Notes under the pieces: generated by a model
The model's input: the letters and a program-made list of their open reading frames with translations, nothing else
The model's database searches: none
What the model was told of the DNA's origin: nothing
Source: 40CM-2-70-7 sp035631315
GTDB taxonomy: Bacteria > Gemmatimonadota > Gemmatimonadetes > Gemmatimonadales > GWC2-71-9
Reading direction: 5' to 3'
Assembly: GCA_035631315.1 (NCBI GenBank)
Contig: DASQIZ010000013.1
Location: forward strand, 9,599-73,598
Length of the DNA stretch: 64,000 nt
Translations under genes and position numbers: made by a program
Shown: piece after piece, positions 26,710-35,284 of the stretch
How the letters are laid out: every line of letters begins with the position of its first letter
Position numbering within the stretch: position 1 is the stretch's first letter

Positions 26710-29331
26710 CTATTTGGGTATCGCTTCCATCACCCAGATATCGCTCTGGCGATCATTGACGGCGAAGAACATCCGGCCTTTGCCGAGGGCCCACTCGGGA
26801 CGGTCCGAAGGCCGGTCCAGATTCAGCCGCACCAGGAGGGTCGGCGTTCCCCCAGCCCTGGGCACACTCCAGAACTCCACTCGCCCTTCAGGATCGTGAC
26901 TCTTGAAATACAGGGTCTGCCCGTCGGAGCTCCAGTGAACTCCCTCAACGAGATGCCCGTCGGCGGAATCCACGACCACGTGGTGGTCGGTGGGACCAGG
27001 CCCGACGACGACGAGTGAGCCACCGTTGAGATTGCTCGAGAATGCCACTGATCGGCCGTCGGGCGAGAAGGCCGGCCACGATCCGTACGAAGAGATTCGC
27101 ACCGGCTGGGTCCAGCCGCTTCCGGAATCCCGGACGATCCAGATGGCTCCTGGAATCCCATACTCCTGAAACGCCAGCGCCTTGCCGTCCGGTGCCCACT
27201 GCGCCTGCCCCTCCTGACGCGGGGACGTCGTCACCTGCTGCACCGGGCCCCCGTCGAGCGGCAACACATAGATGTCCCGCGACCCCGCGCGAAAGGAGTG
27301 AAACGCCACGGACCGTCCGTCCGGCGAAGGTGTGGGGGCGAAATCGTCGATTGAGTCGAAGGTGATCTGTTCGGGATCGGCCGGTCCGAAGAGCGTCTGG
27401 GGTGTGCCCGGCAGCCGCTGCCGGTAAATCTCCGAACGCCCGTTCACGTCCGAGTTGAAGTAGATCCACTGCCCGTCCCGCGACGGGGACATGCTCTCGA
27501 TCACCTGGGATCCCGTGGTGAGCGCCTCGCCGTCACTCGGGCTCTTCGGTGGAAATGGCATCATCCAGAGATTCGCCGCGGCGGTCAGGTAGTCGTAGGC
27601 GATGCTCGTGCCTCCGCGCGATACGGAGATCTCGTGGGCGCCGAGGCCGGTGGTGAGGCGTGTCGCCTTCCCCGCCGGCTTTCCGTCGCCGTCCATCGGA
27701 ACGGCGTAGAGGTCCAGCGGGCCGAGCCGGTTCGAGACGTAGTACAGCCATCGGCCATCCCCGGACCACGCGGGACTCTGGTTCGTCCAGAGGGAGTCCG
27801 TCACGGCCGTCATCGCCCCATCAGGGACGCGAACGGTCACGATCCGGCTCGACGCGATGTTCCCGTAGAGGTGACCGAGCCGCGAATAGAACCAGTTTCC
27901 GGACGCGCACGCGACGGCCCGGCCCGACGGCGCCCAATGACACAGCGATCCTTCGCGCACCGGCGCGAGGAAGCGATTGTGGCCGTCGGCGCTATGCAGG
28001 TACAGCGAGTCGCCGACCGTGTACGCGATGGTCGAACCATCGGGCGACAGCGTCGCCGAGACCACGGTGCCCCCGGGTGTGCGCATTTCCGGGCGCGCGG
28101 CACCGCCGGCGGCAGGTGCGCTCGAGAGGCCCGAGTCCGTGACGAAATAGATCCGCGTCCCATCCGCCGACCACTGGGGATTGGTCTGGCTCATGGCCGC
28201 CTCTTCCGTCAGCTGGATGGGCCGGCCGCCCGATACCTGCCGCACGTAGATCTCCATGTGCTGACTCGTCCCCGCCGCGTACGCGACCGACTTTCCGTCC
28301 GGGGACAGCGCGGGTTCGATTTCGAGGCCGCGCTCCCAGGTCACCTTCTTGGCGAGACCGAATCCGGTGACGGGCGACCGTCCGGAGCCGCGGGAGCCGA
28401 TCAGAAACGCCGCCACCGCGACGAGTGCAGTGACGCCACCCCACGCCAGGGGACGGCGCGACGATGGTGAGGTCCGCGCGCGGGTTGGCCGAATCGCCAC
28501 CGGTGTGGTGCCGGCCAGCGCCCGCTGAAACTCTCCGGGAGTCGCGAACCGATCAGCCGGGACCTTTTGCAGCGCCGTGAGCACCGCCGCCTCCACCGCC
28601 TCCGGGACGCTCTTCCGGGTGACGCTGATCGGCCTCGGCTCCTCGGTCATGACTTTGGCCATGATGGCCTGGACCGTCGGACCGGTGAACGGCGGCTCCC
28701 CCACCAGCATTTCATACGTCACCACGCCGAGGGCATACACATCCACGCGTCCATCCACATGGCGGTCACCCGAAGCCTGCTCCGGCGCCATGTACTGCGG
28801 CGTGCCGAGGCTGGTGCCGGTCTGCGTGAGCCGATCCCCCGCCTGGGCGACGGCGAGCGCGATGCCGAAGTCCATCACCAGGGCGTGATCGTCCCGCAGC
28901 AGGATGTTCTCGGGTTTGATGTCGCGGTGCACGACGGAATGGCGCTGGGCGTACTCGAGCCCGTCGGCGACCTGAGACGCGATGCGAACACTCTCGGCAA
29001 CCGAGAGCTGCACCTGTCGCGCGAGGCGGGTCCGGAGCGTCTCCCCCTCGACATACGGCATCACGTAGTAGAGGAGGCCGTCGGCAGCACCGGAGTCGAA
29101 GAGCGGCAGGATGTGGGGGTGCTGGAGGGCCGCGGTAAGCGAGATCTCCTTGTGAAATCGCTCGGGTCCAAGCACCGCCGAGAGATCCGGGTGGAGCACC
29201 TTGATGGCGACGCGGCGATGGTGCTTGAGGTCTTCAGCGAGATAGACGGTCGCCATGCCACCCGCGCCGAGCTCCCGCTCGATGCGGTAGCGCTCCGCAA
29301 GTGCCTGGGTGAGTCGATCGAGTTGCGTCAC
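26710..29331 (-). CDS. Receptor-like Ser/Thr protein kinase with TolB/PD40 propeller
   Basis: An 873-residue membrane kinase. The Pkn2/Hanks-type kinase domain (about 14-270) has the glycine loop ELGAGGMATVYLAED, the Lys in VAIKVL, catalytic loop HRDIKPENILL and DFGIA. It also has the activation segment GTPQYMAPEQ. One transmembrane helix (LAWGGVTALVAVAAFLIG, near 300) is followed by an external domain of PD40/WD40-like repeats (SPDGKSVAYAAG, SADGTRIYFVTD, SPDGRSVAFHSF). The ligand is unknown. Start is GTG at 29331, 4 bp after the previous kinase's stop, so the two are co-translated. A partner phosphatase could be the PP2C gene at 44671. Confidence 0.93.
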   Translation of the reverse strand: MTQLDRLTQALAERYRIERELGAGGMATVYLAEDLKHHRRVAIKVLHPDLSAVLGPERFHKEISLTAALQHPHILPLFDSGAADGLLYYVMPYVEGETLRTRLARQVQLSVAESVRIASQVADGLEYAQRHSVVHRDIKPENILLRDDHALVMDFGIALAVAQAGDRLTQTGTSLGTPQYMAPEQASGDRHVDGRVDVYALGVVTYEMLVGEPPFTGPTVQAIMAKVMTEEPRPISVTRKSVPEAVEAAVLTALQKVPADRFATPGEFQRALAGTTPVAIRPTRARTSPSSRRPLAWGGVTALVAVAAFLIGSRGSGRSPVTGFGLAKKVTWERGLEIEPALSPDGKSVAYAAGTSQHMEIYVRQVSGGRPIQLTEEAAMSQTNPQWSADGTRIYFVTDSGLSSAPAAGGAARPEMRTPGGTVVSATLSPDGSTIAYTVGDSLYLHSADGHNRFLAPVREGSLCHWAPSGRAVACASGNWFYSRLGHLYGNIASSRIVTVRVPDGAMTAVTDSLWTNQSPAWSGDGRWLYYVSNRLGPLDLYAVPMDGDGKPAGKATRLTTGLGAHEISVSRGGTSIAYDYLTAAANLWMMPFPPKSPSDGEALTTGSQVIESMSPSRDGQWIYFNSDVNGRSEIYRQRLPGTPQTLFGPADPEQITFDSIDDFAPTPSPDGRSVAFHSFRAGSRDIYVLPLDGGPVQQVTTSPRQEGQAQWAPDGKALAFQEYGIPGAIWIVRDSGSGWTQPVRISSYGSWPAFSPDGRSVAFSSNLNGGSLVVVGPGPTDHHVVVDSADGHLVEGVHWSSDGQTLYFKSHDPEGRVEFWSVPRAGGTPTLLVRLNLDRPSDRPEWALGKGRMFFAVNDRQSDIWVMEAIPK

Positions 29332-29334
29332 GGC

Positions 29335-31974
29335 CTACTCATGGCGGGCCGACCGCCGACGGACCTCTTCGGTCCAGTTCAGGACGTAGATCACGGTGTT
29401 CAACGGTGCCTGCCGGGCGATGATGAAATGTGTGCCGTCCGGCGAGATGTCCCAATTGGCGTGGGGCTCCGCGGGGTCGAAGTCCGAAGCATCGAAGAGC
29501 GCCGTGCGGCTGCGCACCATGGCCGTCTCTCCCGGCTCGATCGTCGCGGCGATCAGCGTCGGATTCCCGTCCACCTGCCCGATATAGTAGAGCGTATGTC
29601 CGTCGGGCGCCCAGCGGGGCTCCCGTCCCCCCAAACTCGACACCAGTACCTTGGGGCCGGCCGGGTACCGGCGAATGTACACCTCCTGCCGCCCGGTCTC
29701 GTCCGCCGAGTACGCCAACCACTTCCCGTCCCGCGACAGCGTCGCCGCCTCTTGTGTGAAGGTGCTGGTGAGCAGCGGAATGAATTTGCCGCGCTCAGAC
29801 GGGGCCCGGACGACGTTGAAGGCGCCGCTCGCCCCGTATGACGCGCCGATCACCGATCCGTCCCGCTCGTACTCCAGTGCCTGCGCGACGTCGGGGCCGG
29901 TATAGATGGAATCGGGGGTCCCCGTGCCGTCGCTCGGCCGCCGCCAGATTCCACCGCTGTGCTGATACACGATCCACCGGCCGTCCGTCGCCCAAACCGG
30001 GTCGTGCCCATCGTTCTCGAACGAGAGGCGCGCCAGTGTGTGCTGACGAAGATCGAACGTCCACACGTCCCTGGCGCCAGTCTCCATCAGGTCGAGCGCA
30101 ATGCGGCTGCCATCGGGGGAAAACCGGGGACTGTGAAACCGGTGACCCTCACCCACTACCTGCGGGTGTCCGGTCGGGTCGAGCAGGACCAGCGAGACGG
30201 GCTCTTCCGCCGCGTACACCAGAGAACCGGAAACCGACACCGCGGCCTGACTCGAGCCCCCGACATTCTGATGCACGTGGTCCGCCACCGACACCGGCGG
30301 GCTCATGATTTTGAGCCGGTCCGGGTCGAACAGCGCTCCCTGCAACGAGCCTGCCGGAAGGCCCCAGAGCAAACATCCATCCGCATACCAGGCGGCGTTG
30401 ACCGTTGCGTCGAGCAGTTGGGTGCGGTGTCCGGTCCTCGCGTCGAGGGCGACGACGGGGCCTACGATGCTTGTCCCCAGCGCCGGGATGACCAGGATCG
30501 TGTGACGATCGGGTAAGACGTCCTCGAGAAAAAGGTTCTGCTCGTGTGCCCGGGGGTCGGGTTCGGCGATGACGCGGGTCGTCCCGTCCAGAGCGACGCT
30601 GACGATGCCGCCGCGATTGTCCGAAATGAGCAGGTGGTCACTGTCGAGCCAGAGCAAGACGCTGAGGGCCTGGGTCTGATGCGCAGCCAGCGGATTGGCC
30701 GAGCCCCCGCTGAACGGCAGCGTCAGCACGTACACGCCCCCGGGCCCGAGGTACGCCAAGCGCTTGCCATCCGGCGAGAAGATCGGACTGGTCGCGCTCT
30801 GCGTGCCGGGGATGGGGCGTGCCTCAAGCTCGTCGAGATTCCGGACGTACAGCTGGGCCTCGGCGCCTAAGGCCCCACGGGACGAGAACACGAACGTACG
30901 CCCGTCGGACGAGAGCGCCAGCGCGTTGACGGACGTGCTGGTGATGCCCCCCTCCGCCGCCACCGGGATCGCGAACCGTGCGGTCAGCGTCTCTCCCCGG
31001 GACGTCCGCGCGGTCCACCTCCCAAGAGCGGCAGCCGCGACCACGAGTCCGGCCGCCCCCACCCAGAGTTTCCAGTCTCGACGCGTGGCTCCTGGCGGAG
31101 CCAACTCCAGACGTGCGGCGCCACTTCCGAGGTTCCAATGGAATTGGGGATCCGCGAGCGCGCGCGAGAAATCGGCCGCAGTCTCGAACCGGTCCGCGGG
31201 CAAGCGTTCGATGGCCTTGCCCACCGCACCCGCGACGTTCGGTGGTACCGACTTCCGCACCGTCGTGACCGCGGGGGCGTCCTCGGTCACGATCTTCATG
31301 ATGATCTGCTGAGCGGACGCGCCGACGTGCGGCGGGTTGCCGGTCAGCATCTCGTAGAGCACGCACCCGAGTGAATAGATGTCCGACCGGTTGGTGAGGT
31401 CTTTCTCGGCCGTCGCCTGCTCGGGGCTCATATAGTGCGGCGTGCCCAGCGACAACCCGGTCTCCGTCATCCGGCCGCCGGCCGCCGCCGACAGGGCAAG
31501 CGCGATTCCGAAATCGGCGACCATCGGCCGGCCATCGTGCAGCAGGATGTTTTCGGGCTTGATGTCCCGGTGGATGACGCCGTGGCGGTGCGCGTAGTCG
31601 ACCGCATCGGCGACTTCGCGCGTGATGCGCACGGCCTCGTCGATGCCGAGCTGCGTCTCGCGGTTCAGCTTGTCCCGAAGCGTCTCCCCTTCGATGTACG
31701 GCATCACGTAATAGAGAAAGCCGTCCGCGGTCCCGGAGTCGAAGAGCGGCAAGATGTGAGGGTGTTGCAGGCTCGCGGTGGTCTTGATCTCGACCACAAA
31801 ACGATCGCCGCCAAGGACGGCGGCGAGTTCGGGCTTCAAGACCTTGAGCGCGACGCGGCGCTCGTGCTTGAGGTCCTGAGCGAGATAGACGCTGGCCATA
31901 CCGCCCGCACCGAGTTCGCGCTCGATGCGGTAGCGGTCGGCGAGTGCGGCAGCGAGGCGCGAAGGGTCGGTCAT
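29335..31974 (-). CDS. Receptor-like Ser/Thr protein kinase with TolB/PD40 propeller (paralogue)
   Basis: An 879-residue paralogue of the next kinase gene with the same architecture. The kinase domain (about 12-270) has ELGAGGMASVYLAQD, VALKVL, HRDIKPENILL, DFGIAL and GTPHYMSPEQ. A single membrane helix lies near residues 303-322 (WVGAAGLVVAAAAL). The extracytoplasmic propeller is built of repeats such as FSPDGKRLAYLG, FSPDGSRIALDL and WAPDGHTLYYIG. The two proteins diverge most in the propeller, which suggests different ligands and a duplication origin. It lies 43 bp downstream of the tricorn protease gene and reads in the same direction. Confidence 0.93.
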   Translation of the reverse strand: MTDPSRLAAALADRYRIERELGAGGMASVYLAQDLKHERRVALKVLKPELAAVLGGDRFVVEIKTTASLQHPHILPLFDSGTADGFLYYVMPYIEGETLRDKLNRETQLGIDEAVRITREVADAVDYAHRHGVIHRDIKPENILLHDGRPMVADFGIALALSAAAGGRMTETGLSLGTPHYMSPEQATAEKDLTNRSDIYSLGCVLYEMLTGNPPHVGASAQQIIMKIVTEDAPAVTTVRKSVPPNVAGAVGKAIERLPADRFETAADFSRALADPQFHWNLGSGAARLELAPPGATRRDWKLWVGAAGLVVAAAALGRWTARTSRGETLTARFAIPVAAEGGITSTSVNALALSSDGRTFVFSSRGALGAEAQLYVRNLDELEARPIPGTQSATSPIFSPDGKRLAYLGPGGVYVLTLPFSGGSANPLAAHQTQALSVLLWLDSDHLLISDNRGGIVSVALDGTTRVIAEPDPRAHEQNLFLEDVLPDRHTILVIPALGTSIVGPVVALDARTGHRTQLLDATVNAAWYADGCLLWGLPAGSLQGALFDPDRLKIMSPPVSVADHVHQNVGGSSQAAVSVSGSLVYAAEEPVSLVLLDPTGHPQVVGEGHRFHSPRFSPDGSRIALDLMETGARDVWTFDLRQHTLARLSFENDGHDPVWATDGRWIVYQHSGGIWRRPSDGTGTPDSIYTGPDVAQALEYERDGSVIGASYGASGAFNVVRAPSERGKFIPLLTSTFTQEAATLSRDGKWLAYSADETGRQEVYIRRYPAGPKVLVSSLGGREPRWAPDGHTLYYIGQVDGNPTLIAATIEPGETAMVRSRTALFDASDFDPAEPHANWDISPDGTHFIIARQAPLNTVIYVLNWTEEVRRRSARHE

Positions 31975-32017
31975 GGCGGCCTAAAGGTGCCGCCCGCCCC
32001 CTGCGAAAGCCAGCCGT

Positions 32018-35000
32018 TCAGGGCTTCGGATGAACCCGGTCGGGGCCCGGCGGCTCCGGCTTCAGCTGAACGGGATGCTCCTTGAGCATCTTGAGAGCCT
32101 CCGCCACCCCACGCTCGAGCTGTGGGTCCCGTCCCGCGTTCAGGTCTGCCGCCGTCTGCTCCACCGGAATATCGGGCGCGACACCCAGGTTCTCGACGTC
32201 CCACTCGCCCGCGGGGTTGTAGAAACCGGTCGAGGGCGCCGAGATGAAGCCGCCATCGACGAAGCGGGGCTCGCCGCCCCATCCGACGAGGCCACCCCAG
32301 GTCTTGGTCCCGATCAGCGGCCCGATCTTCATCTGGCGGAACATGTAGGGGAACATGTCGCCCCCCGAACCGCTCATTTCATTGATCAGGAGAACCTTCG
32401 GTCCCCAAATCGCCGCGGCCGGCGCCGTCACCGCCGTGTAGTGGTCGCCCAACCGCTGGTTGAAGTAGCCGTGCAGCTGGCGGCTCATGATGTCCACCAT
32501 GTAATCCGCGATGCTGCCGCCATGATTGAACCGCTCGTCGATGACGGCGCCCTGTTTGTCCTGCTGCGCGAAGTAGTACCGGTTGAAGCTCGTGTACCCG
32601 CCGGCCCCGGTGTTCGGGACGTAGACGTAGGCCAGCTTGCCGCCCGACAGCGAATCCACCTTCCGGCGGTTCGACTCGATCCAGTCCCGGGTGCGGAGAC
32701 CCGATTCGTCATCGATGGGGACCACGGTGACGAGATGCGATCCTTCACCGGATGCCCGGGGACCGACGCGGATCTGGACCTGACGTCCCGCGGTTCCGAC
32801 GAAAGGCGCGTACGGACTCTCTGGAGGCGCAAGCGGGCGGCCATTCACTTCCAGCAGGAAGTCGCCCGTCTTGACGTCCACCCCGGGCGCCGACAGGGGC
32901 GCCTGAAGATCGGGATTCCAGTTTTCGCCGGTGAGAATCTTGGCAATGCGATAATGGCCGTCCGACACGGTGAAGTCGGCGCCGAGCAGCCCGGCCGGCT
33001 GCGCGTCCGCACTGGGCAGGTCCCCGCCCCCGGCGAAGCTGTGGCCCACCGTGAGCTCCGCCTGCATCTGGCTCAGCAGCATGGTGAGATCCGCGCGGTG
33101 CCGTACGTAGGGCAGGAGCACCTGATACTTCGCCTTCAGCGCCGGCCAATCCGCGCCATTCAGATTCGCGACGTACAGGTAGTCCCGCTCGACCCGCCAC
33201 GCCTCATTGAAGATCTGCTTCCACTCAGCCAGGGGATCGATGTCGGCGCTGAGGCCCGCCAACGCCAGCATTCCCTTCCCACCACTTGGCGGCTCACCGC
33301 CGGCATCCACCACCGCCCACCGCCCCGGTGGCGACCCCTGCTCTCCGGGCGAGTACAAGAGCTTCTTCCCGTCGAACGAGAGCGCGTAGGACCCGCGCAT
33401 GGCGCCTACGAAGTCCACGGCTTTCTTGTCGCTGAGCTTGTACCGGTGCAGCACGTCCGGGCGGTTCGGGATATTTTCGACGTAGAAGAACTCTCCAGCC
33501 CCACCTGCCTTCAACTGGTCGTAGTCCCGGCTCGGGACGTCGAGGGCCAGAATCCGCTGCGACAATCCGCTGAAGTCGATCCGCACCGCGACCGAATCGG
33601 TCTTCCTGCCCGCGGAATCTCGCTTCGCACCCTCGTCACCGGTCTCCGGCAGGAGCGGCGACGGCTGATCCGCGGCCAGCACCGCGATGTAGACGCCCCG
33701 CTCGATGGTGTGATCGTACGAGCTCATGTCCAGCCAGCCCGATCGCAACGCGAAGTCGGTGGACGCCAGAAAGAGGAGATACTTGCCGCTCTTGTCCCAC
33801 GCCGGATCGATGGCGTCCGAGAGTCCGTCGGTGATCTGGTGCGTCGACCCGTCGGTCAGGGAGTGGACGAACACGGCGTGGAACTGCGAACCGAGCAACC
33901 GCTTGTTGTAGGCGATCCATTTCGAATCCGGCGACCAGACTGGATTCACACTGCGGGTGGGCCACGTGTAGTTGTCCTGGTCGACGTGGGTTTCCTTCCC
34001 GGTGGCGAGATCCAGCACCCAGATGTTGGTCTGCGCATCGGAAAAGAGGATCCGGGAGCCGTCGGGAGACCAGGACGGAGCATAGAAATACGAGGGATGC
34101 TCGAGCGAGTACACCCGGGCGGGGGTGACGCCGTCCTGGTCGTCCACCACGAGCTGGTACTCACCCGAGCTGTCCGAGAACCACGCGATCTTTTTCCCAT
34201 CGGGCGACCAGATCGGCATGCGGTCCGCGACACCGGAAGACCGCGTGAGATTCCGCCAGGTGCCCTTGTCCACCGGGACCGTGTAGATGTCTCCGCGTCC
34301 TTCGAACAGGGCACGGACTCCCGTCGGCGACAGTTGCGGCGCGGTCAGGGAACGCGCGATCGGTACGCTGTGGGGCATGGCCCAGGGGAAATCCCCCGCG
34401 ACCTGGATCTCGAGCTTCTGGTCCGCGCCCGCGGCAGGGTCGTACAGATGGATGTCGCCGGCGTGCTCGTAGACCACGGCGCCGGCGCCGGCACCGAGGC
34501 CCTGGACGTCGTAGTCATTGAAATGCGTGATCTGCTTCACCGTTTTCGCGCCGACGTCGTAGGCCCAGACGTTGTTGGTCCAATCCCGGTCGGAGATGAA
34601 GTAGATGGTACCGCCCATCCAGACCGGGAGCTGATCGCGGCTGTCGGTCCAAGGCACTTTCTGCTCCGCCAGGGACTTCAGATCGATGATGCGGATGGGC
34701 TGGTTCTGGCCGCCGCGATACCGGCGCATGTACGCTTCCCACGGCCGCACCATCTGGTACGCCAGCGACTGACCGTCAGGGGAGAGTGATCCCGCCTGCG
34801 CGCGGGGCGCGGCCAGGGGTTCGGGAAGGCCGCCGGTGACCGCGATGGTCCACAGCCGCGGTTCGGCATCGGGCGCGCTGGCGCGCGTGGATTCGAACAC
34901 CACGTGGGTGCCGTCAGGAGTCCAGCCACGGACTTCACTCCCGGCCGGATGCCAGGTCAGCCGCCGCGGCTCACCGCCATCGACGGCCACGACGTACACG

Positions 35001-35260
35001 TCATTCCTGGCACCATACTGGCCCGTGAATGCGAGCCATTTGCCGTCCGGTGAAAAACGCGGATCACTTTCGACGGCGGGCGAAGACGTCACGCGGCGCG
35101 CGTCACCTCCGGTGCGCGGCACCACCCAGATGTCCCCGGCGTAGGCAAACGCCACGTAGCGGGCGCTGACATCGGGTTGGTGAAGGAATCTGGTGCCCTG
35201 CGCACCAAGGCCGGCGGGCACCAGACCCGCCAGCGCCAGGAACCCGATCGCGTGTCGCAT
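32018..35260 (-). CDS. Exported tricorn protease homologue (S41)
   Basis: A 1080-residue protein with a signal peptide (GFLALAGLVPAGLGAQ). Tricorn order is then visible: a first propeller (about 25-320), a second propeller (about 320-620), a helical core domain with LTVGHSFAGGGD, a PDZ domain (about 770-850), and the catalytic core with NEMSGSGGDMFPYMF (S963/S965) and WGGLVGWGGEPRFVDGG. Tricorn degrades oligopeptides to small peptides. Archaeal Tricorn is cytoplasmic, whereas this form is exported and probably works in the periplasm beside the S9 enzymes encoded around it. It starts 25 bp after the S9 gene's stop, so it is in the same operon. Confidence 0.92.
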   Translation of the reverse strand: MRHAIGFLALAGLVPAGLGAQGTRFLHQPDVSARYVAFAYAGDIWVVPRTGGDARRVTSSPAVESDPRFSPDGKWLAFTGQYGARNDVYVVAVDGGEPRRLTWHPAGSEVRGWTPDGTHVVFESTRASAPDAEPRLWTIAVTGGLPEPLAAPRAQAGSLSPDGQSLAYQMVRPWEAYMRRYRGGQNQPIRIIDLKSLAEQKVPWTDSRDQLPVWMGGTIYFISDRDWTNNVWAYDVGAKTVKQITHFNDYDVQGLGAGAGAVVYEHAGDIHLYDPAAGADQKLEIQVAGDFPWAMPHSVPIARSLTAPQLSPTGVRALFEGRGDIYTVPVDKGTWRNLTRSSGVADRMPIWSPDGKKIAWFSDSSGEYQLVVDDQDGVTPARVYSLEHPSYFYAPSWSPDGSRILFSDAQTNIWVLDLATGKETHVDQDNYTWPTRSVNPVWSPDSKWIAYNKRLLGSQFHAVFVHSLTDGSTHQITDGLSDAIDPAWDKSGKYLLFLASTDFALRSGWLDMSSYDHTIERGVYIAVLAADQPSPLLPETGDEGAKRDSAGRKTDSVAVRIDFSGLSQRILALDVPSRDYDQLKAGGAGEFFYVENIPNRPDVLHRYKLSDKKAVDFVGAMRGSYALSFDGKKLLYSPGEQGSPPGRWAVVDAGGEPPSGGKGMLALAGLSADIDPLAEWKQIFNEAWRVERDYLYVANLNGADWPALKAKYQVLLPYVRHRADLTMLLSQMQAELTVGHSFAGGGDLPSADAQPAGLLGADFTVSDGHYRIAKILTGENWNPDLQAPLSAPGVDVKTGDFLLEVNGRPLAPPESPYAPFVGTAGRQVQIRVGPRASGEGSHLVTVVPIDDESGLRTRDWIESNRRKVDSLSGGKLAYVYVPNTGAGGYTSFNRYYFAQQDKQGAVIDERFNHGGSIADYMVDIMSRQLHGYFNQRLGDHYTAVTAPAAAIWGPKVLLINEMSGSGGDMFPYMFRQMKIGPLIGTKTWGGLVGWGGEPRFVDGGFISAPSTGFYNPAGEWDVENLGVAPDIPVEQTAADLNAGRDPQLERGVAEALKMLKEHPVQLKPEPPGPDRVHPKP

Positions 35261-35284
35261 TGCTTTCCCCCGCCTTCGAGTGAC

